NCBI GenBank assembly: GCA_002787815.1
Contig: PCUY01000057.1
Span: 1 to 64,000 of the forward strand
Source: Bacteroidetes bacterium CG12_big_fil_rev_8_21_14_0_65_60_17
Lineage (GTDB): Bacteria; Bacteroidota; Rhodothermia; Rhodothermales; UBA10348
Reading direction: 5' to 3'
Length of the DNA stretch: 64,000 bases
Both the position numbers and the translations under genes were made by a program. The notes beneath the pieces were generated by a model. The model did no database searches and had not been told where the DNA came from. It saw only the letters and a list, made by a program, of their open reading frames with translations. Within the stretch, counting starts at the first letter, position 1, and each line of letters starts with the position of its first letter. This document shows, piece after piece, positions 9,513 through 18,536 of the stretch.

Positions 9513-11156
9513 CTATCTCACGATGAGCTGGTGTGTTTTGTCAAACACCGTCCCGGAGAAGCCCTCGACCGTCATGCGATAGAAATAGACGCCACCAGGC
9601 AGATCATCAACCTGTAGGGATGTCGTGTGCCAGGACCCTCCATCCAGGAACCGGTCCTGAAGAAGACGGACCTCCCTTCCCGTGGCATCGTACAGGTGAA
9701 TGCGAACGAAGCCATCGTGGGGGGTATAGTAACGGAATGTCGAAGCACCGGTGGTTGGATTGGGCCACGCGTCGGTCAACGTAAATCTCAGCGGTGTATC
9801 GACGTTGACTATGGTGCTGGCCAACTCCTGGCGCCGCCCGTCAGTGGAGAGGCCAACGATCGTATATGCAATTTCCACATCGGCAGGAGCCATTGCGTCG
9901 ACGTACGTTCCACTTGTCGGATCCAGTTCGGCAACTATGGTAGTCGAACGCCCTATACTCCGCTCAATCAGTATGGATGAGAGCGAACCGGTATCCAGTA
10001 CGTCCCAGGACAAGTGCACACTTCCTTCCTTCACGTCTGCCGTTGTGATAGCGGCCGACCCGATGGGAGCATTTCCGTTGATGAGCAACTCAGTCACGTC
10101 GGCCCGTACCTGCGGCAGCAGGACATAATTATTATCACCCGGGCAGGCTGTTGGTGAGAAATCCCTGTGCCCGCGAATGAGTTCAGGTTCGATTTCATAG
10201 CGTTCGCTCAGGAATGCGAATAGCGTGACGTACGTCTGCAGCGCTTCAGGTGTGATCTGCTCTGAACACTGTGAGCCGTCCGGTGGATGATAGCAGCCCA
10301 GAATGGAAACTCCGATGTTTCCTGTATTGACACCGCCCACATGGGCGCCAAGCGCCAGGGCCGGAACCTGGTCAAGAGATGTTGATCCATCGAGGAATGG
10401 CCGTCCCTGGTAAAGACGACCTCCGCGATCAATCAGGAACTGGTACCCGATGTCACTCCAACCCCGGCCATTCTGATGAAAGTCCTGGATGGCGCGGACG
10501 GCGGCAATACCCTCAGCCCTGGTTGTAGCCGACCACCCAGCCGCATGGTGGAAGGTCATATAGCGAAAGGCACCCGTAGTGAGCGGCGACGGACTTCCGC
10601 CCTTGAAAGCCGCAGCGCCCCAGTCGCTGCGCGTGATGAGCGGGGGCGGAATGATATCACCGGTGGACTTGCCTTTGCGTACCACAAGCCCTTCGGGTGG
10701 ATTGGTGTCGACATCACGTAAACCGTTGAATACACCGGATTCTCGGATCACCGTGACGGCCTGCGACTCTGTCAGGACGCGAATTTCGTAGTGCGACGCA
10801 TTGATCAGATCATCACGGTACAGTCCAGCGAGAAACGTTCCGCCGGAAGGGCTGGCGGTTACATGGGCAGCCTCCCACGAGGTCCAGGATGCACCCTCAT
10901 CCGCAGAAAACCGGATCTCAACATTGATCATATCCGCTGTCGAGCCTATTTCCGCGGCAACTCCGGTGAAGGGTACCTGAACCCGATCCGACTGCCTGGA
11001 GACGGCCTGCATCTTACCGAGGGACGCCGTCGTGACCGGACCAAACGCCACCTCGGCATCGATCATGTCATGGATAATCTGTGCCGATGCGGACGGTACA
11101 GACAGGAGCAGTATGAGAAGTGCTCCGAATGTCGTGATGTTCATTCTGCTGGGCAT
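9513..11156 (-). CDS. N-acetylmuramoyl-L-alanine amidase (PGRP/amidase_2 type) with T9SS C-terminal sorting domain
   Basis: MTFHHAAGWSATTRAEGIAAVRAIQDFHQNGRGWSDIGYQFLIDRGGRLYQGR...GHRDFSPTACPGD; C-terminal TDAWPNPTTGASTFRYYTP...YDATGREVRLL...GGVYFYRM. Confidence 0.92.
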   Translation of the reverse strand: MPSRMNITTFGALLILLLSVPSASAQIIHDMIDAEVAFGPVTTASLGKMQAVSRQSDRVQVPFTGVAAEIGSTADMINVEIRFSADEGASWTSWEAAHVTASPSGGTFLAGLYRDDLINASHYEIRVLTESQAVTVIRESGVFNGLRDVDTNPPEGLVVRKGKSTGDIIPPPLITRSDWGAAAFKGGSPSPLTTGAFRYMTFHHAAGWSATTRAEGIAAVRAIQDFHQNGRGWSDIGYQFLIDRGGRLYQGRPFLDGSTSLDQVPALALGAHVGGVNTGNIGVSILGCYHPPDGSQCSEQITPEALQTYVTLFAFLSERYEIEPELIRGHRDFSPTACPGDNNYVLLPQVRADVTELLINGNAPIGSAAITTADVKEGSVHLSWDVLDTGSLSSILIERSIGRSTTIVAELDPTSGTYVDAMAPADVEIAYTIVGLSTDGRRQELASTIVNVDTPLRFTLTDAWPNPTTGASTFRYYTPHDGFVRIHLYDATGREVRLLQDRFLDGGSWHTTSLQVDDLPGGVYFYRMTVEGFSGTVFDKTHQLIVR

Positions 11157-11167
11157 GGAGGAAATGA

Positions 11168-12229
11168 TCAGAATTGCAGATTGAACGTGTACCAGTGGGT
11201 CTGTTCCAATCGACCGAAATCGGCGTAAGCATAATCGAAACGGGCGCGGATACTGCTGTCAATACGCAGATTGAGGCCGCCGCCGAACGTAAGCCCTTGC
11301 TCTCCATCCGTTTCAAACAGATTTCGATATCCAGCGCGAAGTGAGATCAGGTCCCGGAAAATAAACTCGGAACCCAGGTTCATATACTCACTGTTGTCGT
11401 TCGGGTGGGCCGCATCCACGAGTGCCACGACCCTGTAGTCGGCGTTCCGAACGGCATCCCATGCCAGCCCCACACGAAACAGAAGGGGGAGCGTAAACTC
11501 TTCGGCCAGAAATTCGGCATTGACGATTTCAACATTTCCCTGCTGGTCCGGGGCTGGATCCGAACTGAACAGAATGTCGCGTCCGGACATCTGCATGCGT
11601 GGTCCGAAATTGGCCATGGATGCGCCCAGTCGCAGCCGCTCATATGGCGTTGTAAAGAGCACACCGATATCGAGGGCAGTAGCGGTGGCGGTGGAATGCC
11701 AGATTTTCTCACGGATGTACTTGACTGTGCCACCGATGGAAAATCGATCGGTCAGGGCCCTGCCATAGGTGAGTTGTATCGCATAATCCTGTTTCTTGAA
11801 CAACTCGCCTGTGCCAAGGGGTTCTTCGACCGTTCGGACAGCCATGTCTCCCGAATCCAGAAACAGCAGGGAGGCCGCAACGGTGCCCATGGCACCCAGA
11901 TCAATGCCAAAAGCGGCGTAATTGTAATCAATGTCTGCCAGATACTGCGTGTGGGAGAGTTGCAACGCCGAGCCGTTCATGCGAGCGAGCCCCGCGGGAT
12001 TCCAGTAGAGTGCAGAAAGGTCGCTTGCCTCGGCGACGAAAGTGCCTCCAAGGGAGATGGCCCTTGCACCTACACCCAGCTTGAGGAATTGAGCGGCGGT
12101 TGTACCGACCTTTGTGATCGTATCGGTCTCACCGTTCTCGAGCGTGTTCTGAGCTTTGGCAGGCATCGAGCAGGCCAGAAGGACGCCGAACAGCACGGAG
12201 CGAGTAATGGTTTGCCTCATGATAGTCAT
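11168..12229 (-). CDS. PorV/PorQ family outer-membrane protein
   Basis: AAQFLKLGVGARAISLGGTFVAEASDLSALYWNPAGLARMNG and terminal aromatic beta-strand YTFNLQF. Confidence 0.88.
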   Translation of the reverse strand: MTIMRQTITRSVLFGVLLACSMPAKAQNTLENGETDTITKVGTTAAQFLKLGVGARAISLGGTFVAEASDLSALYWNPAGLARMNGSALQLSHTQYLADIDYNYAAFGIDLGAMGTVAASLLFLDSGDMAVRTVEEPLGTGELFKKQDYAIQLTYGRALTDRFSIGGTVKYIREKIWHSTATATALDIGVLFTTPYERLRLGASMANFGPRMQMSGRDILFSSDPAPDQQGNVEIVNAEFLAEEFTLPLLFRVGLAWDAVRNADYRVVALVDAAHPNDNSEYMNLGSEFIFRDLISLRAGYRNLFETDGEQGLTFGGGLNLRIDSSIRARFDYAYADFGRLEQTHWYTFNLQF

Positions 12230-15200
12230 TATTTGATGACGGCAAATTTTCCAACGTACGATCCACCATCCCAGTCAACGTGGAAGATGTACAGGCCGTA
12301 TGCGATGTTCATGTTGTCTTTGGTTCGAAGGTCCCAGAATTGTTTGCCATCGTCGACCGGTGAGTCGCGCTTAATGGTATCCACGAGTTCACCGGACAGC
12401 GTATATATCCTGATCGTGGCCTTGGCCGGGACATTCGCGAAGTACAATCGCCTGTCGCCCCGGGCGGAGCGCGAGACCGGGTTGGTCGGCTCTATGGTAT
12501 TGGTCATGACGTACGGATTGGGCACAGCATAAATACACTCACCCCGGTCATCATCACAATTGAAGACATTCTCACGGGATATCTCCACGTCGTCACGGGC
12601 CCCGATTGTGCGGAAGGTAAAGGAGTCATTGTCCCGGAACGGCTTCTCGGTACGGACAAAAAAGATGTCGCCATCGCCGGGAATTTCATCCACATCATCG
12701 AACGCAACCTGCCACGTCGCTGTCAGCGTTCCGTCTACATTTTCCAGAAAAATAATAGGTTCGTTGACATCCCACGTTCCATTCCGGTTGATGTCAGGCG
12801 TGAATACGTCAAGCTCCGTGTTGGCCTGTGTCAGGTTCACGACACGAAAGGGAATGGGGAGATTGTTGCTGAAGCTGGTTCCGATGTCGGAATTCGAGAA
12901 CGTGATTTCGTAGTCGGCGGGCTGCGGAATTCGTCCAGGACCTGAAGTGGCCACCCGAACCTGGAATGGAATATTGGCGCCTCCCAAGCTCCAACCGGTT
13001 TGATCGTCGTCAACGCTCAGTTCCACATCCTGTACGAAGAGGTGCAGGCCATCGAATACCGGATTGCCTTCTTCGCGGTTCAGAAGGTGACTGTAGGCAA
13101 TCGGACGGTGCGTAAATGTTGCCGTCAGCGAATCGCCATCGGACACCTGACCTTCCAGGACGAGTACGCTGCCACTCGCCTCGATCAACTCGTAGTCTAC
13201 GTCCTTGACGAGTTGCGTGCCATTGGCCGTTCGAAGCACGAATGAATCAGCGTTGATATTGCGAGCGCCGAGTGAGGACGTTTTACCCGTCAGTGCACGG
13301 ATGCTCACCGTTCGCGTATTCTGGTCGGTTACCGAGTAGACGGTGCTCCCGTCCCGGACATCAAAATCAATTCGGTACGTGCCGTCTGAGGGGACTGCCA
13401 TTGGATCGAGGATCCTGATATCAATTTCTCCTGTGCCGTGTCCTGTTTCGTGCTGGATGCCACCCGCCTCAATGATGGACGGGGGAAGAAATCCGGCCGT
13501 TACAGGCCTTGGTATTACACTCACCGTATTGACGTCAAAAATAAAGGACTCATCGACCGGGTTGAATGTGACCGTTTTGGAAGTTTCGCTCGGCGGTATG
13601 CCATCTGGACTGTCGATATCGCCTGAAAACCCTCTGTCATAGGCCGTGACCGCGTAGTAATACGTCTGTCCGTTCACGACACGGTTCGAGTCGACAAAAG
13701 TATGGAAGAGTCCGGTGTCGCTACCCAGGTTGAATGACACGCCACGACCGGGGAACGGAATGGCCGATGGACCTGAAAGACCATTGTCCAGGTCAAACTT
13801 GGCTTCAACACCATTCGTTGTCGTAAGCGGTTGGAAAAGGAAGGCCGAACCATTGATATCCGTGATTTTTTGCTGGTCACTGAAGGATGGATCCGTCGAG
13901 CGGTAAATGGCATATCCCTCGAAATCCTTGTCCCGTGAGAGCGGGTCCACCGAGTCTTCCGCTACGGCATCCCAGTAGAGTGACACCTTGCGGTCGCCCG
14001 GGACAGCTCTGAGGTTGGGTTTTGCGGGGGGCCGTGCGAAACGATAGCCAACATCGAAAATCTGTTGAGCTGTTTCAGCATTGAGGCGAAGGTCGTTGAG
14101 AGATTCTCCCAGTACGAGGGCAATGGAGAAACGCTTCGTTTCACCCGCGCGCAGCGGGAAGTAGCCTGACCCGTAGATGAAGACGTTGTCACCTGGCTCT
14201 TCCGGAATCTCACTGAAGTTACCGGGCTCAACAAATTGCCAGACCCGCTCATCATTACTGATACGGTTGCCGGCAAAAGGTGGGGAAGCGAACGAGGTAA
14301 GGCCAATCATGTCAGACTCGTCGATATCAGTAAACTCGAAATTCGGTTCACCCGGCTTAGTGATATCGAACAGGTCGCCCGCAGTTGGAATGCCGTCACC
14401 CTCACCCTCATCTCCAGTACCGGGAATGCCGTCTATACCCACATCGTCCGTTTCGGGGTCCCAGTCATTGTCATTGTCGATGCCATCGGTCCAGGACTCA
14501 TCGATCATTCCATCGCCATCGTTGTCAATACCATCACCCTCAAATCGCTGTCCATTGATGATTTCCGTTCCGAGACCCGGGCTTTCAAGAAATTTGTAGC
14601 CAAAGAAACCCGGTACCCGCCCGGGAATATCTGAACGTCCATCGGCATCGAACGCAAATACCATATTCAGATTTGGATCGAAAAAAGCCAGATCGTCCGG
14701 CCAGTCGCCTGGGCCGCCGATGTGCGGGTCACCCCACATACCGAAGACAACCTTGTCAAGATCTTTTTCCGACTTGTTGGTGATCTTGTAAACCATGAAG
14801 ATGGTGTCCTCTGCCAGGGGATTTGCCCATTGGTACAGTCGGACCTCCACTTCCAGGCCAAGACCACGCTTTGTGGAATCCGACGGAAACGGGTAGTACT
14901 TGAATTCCCTGTTGCTGTAGTCATTCATGAAGTAGAGTGCTTCCTTGTCTGCATTGGAAGCACCTTGCTGCAGGGCTCCGGGCCACACGAACTCCTTCAG
15001 GTTTTCGTTGAACCAGTCGTCCGGCCAGGAGTCAGGCTTGCCATCGAGGTCCTTGTCTTCAGCATCGGACACGGGAATCAGGGGAGAGTCTGGATTGACG
15101 ACATTGAGTCCGTCAAAATTTCCAACGGGTTCAGCGCACGGAATGGGTTGCCAGCCCCAATGCTCCGTTCCATCGGGGCTCACTTCACCACCATTGGAGA

Positions 15201-15657
15201 CCAGTCCATCGGAGATGATATGCATGACATAAACCTGGTCGCCGTTCTCGTCGAATACGGGCTGCCCGTTGTCATCTATCAGCGGTACCGATTTGGGATC
15301 TCTGATATCGTTATCGTCAATGATCTCGGCTCCGACAAACGGACCGAATTCGAATCCGTAGCCGAGACCATTCCACACGATGTCCGTGATGGTATTGCCG
15401 GGCGAACTGATGGAACCAAAATTCAGTACTTGGGTCGTGATCCGGTTGCCGTTCAGGATGACATCCCGCCTTGTGGCAAAAGCTTCTTCCTGGCACTCCG
15501 AGACAGCCCGTGCACCGCCCTTGCTGACCTGCTGATTGATCCAGGTACGGAGGTCGCTATACGACTGCCCGCGGGTTCTTTCCTGTCCCGAAGCGGGAGA
15601 GGAAAGAAGGGTGATTGCAAGGATGAGCCCGAAAAATCGAAGATGGAGACGTGTCAT
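12229..15657 (-). CDS. Large secreted protein with Asp-rich repeats, fibronectin-like region and T9SS-type C-terminus
   Basis: Signal peptide; GDGIDNDGDGMIDESWTDGIDNDNDWDPETDDVGIDGIPGTGDEGEGDGIPTAGD; FnIII-like PAKPNLRAVPGDRKVSLYWDAV; C-terminal YAVPNPYVMTN...IRIYTLSGELVDTIKRDS...GLYIFHVD. Confidence 0.8.
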   Translation of the reverse strand: MTRLHLRFFGLILAITLLSSPASGQERTRGQSYSDLRTWINQQVSKGGARAVSECQEEAFATRRDVILNGNRITTQVLNFGSISSPGNTITDIVWNGLGYGFEFGPFVGAEIIDDNDIRDPKSVPLIDDNGQPVFDENGDQVYVMHIISDGLVSNGGEVSPDGTEHWGWQPIPCAEPVGNFDGLNVVNPDSPLIPVSDAEDKDLDGKPDSWPDDWFNENLKEFVWPGALQQGASNADKEALYFMNDYSNREFKYYPFPSDSTKRGLGLEVEVRLYQWANPLAEDTIFMVYKITNKSEKDLDKVVFGMWGDPHIGGPGDWPDDLAFFDPNLNMVFAFDADGRSDIPGRVPGFFGYKFLESPGLGTEIINGQRFEGDGIDNDGDGMIDESWTDGIDNDNDWDPETDDVGIDGIPGTGDEGEGDGIPTAGDLFDITKPGEPNFEFTDIDESDMIGLTSFASPPFAGNRISNDERVWQFVEPGNFSEIPEEPGDNVFIYGSGYFPLRAGETKRFSIALVLGESLNDLRLNAETAQQIFDVGYRFARPPAKPNLRAVPGDRKVSLYWDAVAEDSVDPLSRDKDFEGYAIYRSTDPSFSDQQKITDINGSAFLFQPLTTTNGVEAKFDLDNGLSGPSAIPFPGRGVSFNLGSDTGLFHTFVDSNRVVNGQTYYYAVTAYDRGFSGDIDSPDGIPPSETSKTVTFNPVDESFIFDVNTVSVIPRPVTAGFLPPSIIEAGGIQHETGHGTGEIDIRILDPMAVPSDGTYRIDFDVRDGSTVYSVTDQNTRTVSIRALTGKTSSLGARNINADSFVLRTANGTQLVKDVDYELIEASGSVLVLEGQVSDGDSLTATFTHRPIAYSHLLNREEGNPVFDGLHLFVQDVELSVDDDQTGWSLGGANIPFQVRVATSGPGRIPQPADYEITFSNSDIGTSFSNNLPIPFRVVNLTQANTELDVFTPDINRNGTWDVNEPIIFLENVDGTLTATWQVAFDDVDEIPGDGDIFFVRTEKPFRDNDSFTFRTIGARDDVEISRENVFNCDDDRGECIYAVPNPYVMTNTIEPTNPVSRSARGDRRLYFANVPAKATIRIYTLSGELVDTIKRDSPVDDGKQFWDLRTKDNMNIAYGLYIFHVDWDGGSYVGKFAVIK

Positions 15658-15680
15658 GTGATGACGTGGGTGTCGCAGTA

Positions 15681-18440
15681 TTAAAAATTAAGCGTGGCGC
15701 CGACGCGTATTTCACGGGGGGCAGAGAAGAAGTTCGGTCTGGTCTCGTACTCTTCAAGCGACTGGATGCCGGGAAGTCCACGTTGGACCGCACCCTCCCA
15801 AGCCGCGAATACCCCCCGCTGTTTCGACAGTGAGCGCGTGGCACGCCCGGTGTCCGAGAACACGAAGTTTTCATTCAGGCGATCCAGCACATTGAATATG
15901 CGTGCGAACACGCGCAGATTTGCCCGGTCGTTGAGGTGTACCGTGCGATGCATCTGCATATCGAGTTTTGTGGTGGTCGGTTTTCGGTCCTGGTTGGGTA
16001 ACTGGTCGATTTTCTGGTCAATCAGTAGCGGTGTATACGGATAGCCGGATGCAAGCTGACCAATGAATGAAACACCCCACGCCCGTCCAGGAGAAATGGT
16101 TACCGTGCCAGAGAGAATATGACGCTGGTCAAAGTCCAATGGAATGAGTTCGAATTCAGTCTCCTTGCCGGAAAGTGAATTGAAGAAAAAGGCATTGGCA
16201 TCGTCATTGTTGCCCTCGGCAACCTGGAACGTATAGTCAAGTGTGGCTGCGAGATATCCTCCCGGTGAACGCCGCTTGGTGAGGGCCAGCGTGAATCCTT
16301 TCACGTTGGCATAATCCCGGTTCTGAAAAATAGCGAACTGGTCTTCACCGGAAATGGTCGAAAATCTGATGTTCTGCAGGGCCAGATAATCCCGGATATC
16401 CTTGAAGAACCCCGTGGCATTGAAGGCCACGGTTTCCGTGAGTTGCTGCTGTAGGCCGATCTCATATTGAACAGAGCGTTCGGGCCGAAGGTTGGTATTG
16501 CCGAATGTAGGTGCTGTGCCTACCGGAAATTCAAATTCCGGGTTCACATACATATTCCGAAGGCGCGGCATCTGGGCAAAGTGACCGTAGGAGAAATGTA
16601 TGATGCCGCGGTTCGTAATGGGGAAGGATACGCCAAGGCGAGGCATGAGGATGTTGACGACGTCGGCTTCCTGGAGTTCACTGTTGCGACGCTGGGGGTC
16701 GAGCAGGTTCGGGATGAACAAGCCGTGCGGGTTGAAACGCTCGTAGCGCAGACCGGCGTTGATAATGAAGTCGTCGAATTCGAGCTTGTCCTGTGCGTAA
16801 GCGCTGATCTGCACGACCTTCTGGTCCTCGTAGTAGTCGTGGGCAGGAGTAGTCACGTCCGGTACCGTGGGTTCCAGGTACTGGTCACCGTCGAAGAGCA
16901 CGACCATATTGCGTCGATCCAGATAATGGAGGTTGTACTCGAAACCGGCCTTCGCCTCGTGAATTGCTCCGATTTGATGCGTATAGTCTGTTTTCAGACG
17001 GTATGAGTCCGAACGCTCGAGGACGCGTCCCTTCTGGTTGCCACCCATGAGGAAGTTGTTGCCCGGAAACCCGACGATGGCCCCGGTCGACACGTACCGG
17101 GGGTCGTTCGGGTCATCGTACAGGTAATTTCTGGCCTCATTGCTCGCATACGAAAACCGGACTGTGTAAAAAGACCTGTCGTTGAGTGACTGCGTCCAAG
17201 CCACACCATGGTTCGTACCTGTATCGCGGAAGGTGGAGACACCATCGGGATTAAGTCGATAGGCAAAATTGAAGGGCGTCCGCTTACCACCATCCGAAAT
17301 GAAAGAGTACTCGAGTTTGGTACCCGGCCAGAATTTTGTATTCAGCTTCGCCACGAGATTATGGCCTTTCGACGGATTCATACTGACCGTCTCTCCGGGG
17401 ATGGGTTCGTCCTCCCCATACTCATACCATGGTCTGCCCTGTATTTCGTAATACCAGGCTGGGCCGTCGTAGTCGGGGATGAATTCCCGGATCTGATTGA
17501 TGAGGCCCGGATCTCCATTGAAGTTGGCAGAGTCCGATGGCAGGAACGTACGGCGTCCGTAGATGTGTCCGTCATCGTTGTCGAAACGGCCCGACAGGAA
17601 AAACTTGACGCGCTTGGCGAAGGGAACGGGGCCACTGAATGTACCTTCCAGCGTGTAGACATTGGCACGCAACTCATTGTCGCTGAAGAACACATCGTCG
17701 TGCGTCGTGAAATTGTTGCCACCATATACACTGATGGAGCCCTCCACCTTGTCACCACCCTCTTTTGTGACCAGGTTCACTATTCCAGACATGGCTTTCC
17801 CGTACTCCGCATTGAATGCGCCGGATATGACGGTCATTTCCTGAATGGCATCGGCAGCGACGGATGTAGCCAGACCGTTCGTTTCGAAGGGATTGCCCAC
17901 CGACATGCCGTCGACGAGATAGGCGACTTCGTTGCTTCGACCTCCGCGGATATGGATGGCTCCGCTGGGACCCGTGGTAACACCTGCCTGCGTCGTGAGC
18001 ACGCCGAAAAAGCCCTCGACGGGCAATGCTTCTATCTCTTCGGCATTGGTCGACGTTTTTGAGGATGTCAGATCCTTCTGAACAAGGGGACGCTCTGCCT
18101 GGACGACGATTTCTTCTCCACCAATGACTTCCTCAGAGAGCGCAACGTCGTAGCGGGTTGTCTGACCCGTCGTTACACGCAGGCCGGTTACCTGTTGGGC
18201 AGCGAATCCGATATAGGAGAAGCGCAGCGAATACTCACCCGGCCTCAGGTTCAGCAATACGAAGTTACCGTCAGAATCGGTGACCGTACCCTGTGTGGTT
18301 CCCTCAATTATCACATTGACACCAATGAGTGCTTCCCTTGTGGCTGCATCCGTAATCTTACCCGCAATCTTCCCTTGGCCCGCGGCCATATGGATACCAA
18401 GGAAACAGCTCAGAATGAGCAGAATACCCGCTTTGTACAT
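15681..18440 (-). CDS. TonB-dependent receptor with CarboxypepD_reg-like N-terminal domain
   Basis: GKITDAATREALIGVNVIIEGTTQGTVTDSDGNFVLLNLRPGEYSLRFSYIGF; plug VLTTQAGVTTGPSGAIHIRGGRSNEVAYLVDGMSV; barrel end REIRVGATLNF. Confidence 0.93.
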   Translation of the reverse strand: MYKAGILLILSCFLGIHMAAGQGKIAGKITDAATREALIGVNVIIEGTTQGTVTDSDGNFVLLNLRPGEYSLRFSYIGFAAQQVTGLRVTTGQTTRYDVALSEEVIGGEEIVVQAERPLVQKDLTSSKTSTNAEEIEALPVEGFFGVLTTQAGVTTGPSGAIHIRGGRSNEVAYLVDGMSVGNPFETNGLATSVAADAIQEMTVISGAFNAEYGKAMSGIVNLVTKEGGDKVEGSISVYGGNNFTTHDDVFFSDNELRANVYTLEGTFSGPVPFAKRVKFFLSGRFDNDDGHIYGRRTFLPSDSANFNGDPGLINQIREFIPDYDGPAWYYEIQGRPWYEYGEDEPIPGETVSMNPSKGHNLVAKLNTKFWPGTKLEYSFISDGGKRTPFNFAYRLNPDGVSTFRDTGTNHGVAWTQSLNDRSFYTVRFSYASNEARNYLYDDPNDPRYVSTGAIVGFPGNNFLMGGNQKGRVLERSDSYRLKTDYTHQIGAIHEAKAGFEYNLHYLDRRNMVVLFDGDQYLEPTVPDVTTPAHDYYEDQKVVQISAYAQDKLEFDDFIINAGLRYERFNPHGLFIPNLLDPQRRNSELQEADVVNILMPRLGVSFPITNRGIIHFSYGHFAQMPRLRNMYVNPEFEFPVGTAPTFGNTNLRPERSVQYEIGLQQQLTETVAFNATGFFKDIRDYLALQNIRFSTISGEDQFAIFQNRDYANVKGFTLALTKRRSPGGYLAATLDYTFQVAEGNNDDANAFFFNSLSGKETEFELIPLDFDQRHILSGTVTISPGRAWGVSFIGQLASGYPYTPLLIDQKIDQLPNQDRKPTTTKLDMQMHRTVHLNDRANLRVFARIFNVLDRLNENFVFSDTGRATRSLSKQRGVFAAWEGAVQRGLPGIQSLEEYETRPNFFSAPREIRVGATLNF

Positions 18441-18480
18441 GATCTCTGAAAGGGTGTGTGAGAAATCTGCTGCACCGGTG

Positions 18481-18514
18481 AAAAAAATGGGGAGGCCCCT
18501 CGCGAGGCCTCCCC
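18481..18514 (-). terminator. Rho-independent terminator for the FG-GAP gene
   Basis: GGGGAGGCC...GGCCTCCCC stem with A7 on the plus strand (T7 after the hairpin on the minus strand), just downstream of the stop at 18537. Confidence 0.85.
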
Positions 18515-18536
18515 AAAGATAACACTTCGGGGCGCT

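Noticed and set aside
9750-9775. ApbE flavinylation-like TTGAST in the amidase C-terminus
   Set aside because: Part of the ordinary T9SS sorting-domain WPNPTTGAST context, so likely coincidental.
14380-14560. Repeated short motifs in DNA
   Set aside because: Explained by Asp/Gly codon repeats of the 1142-aa protein; no independent repeat element.
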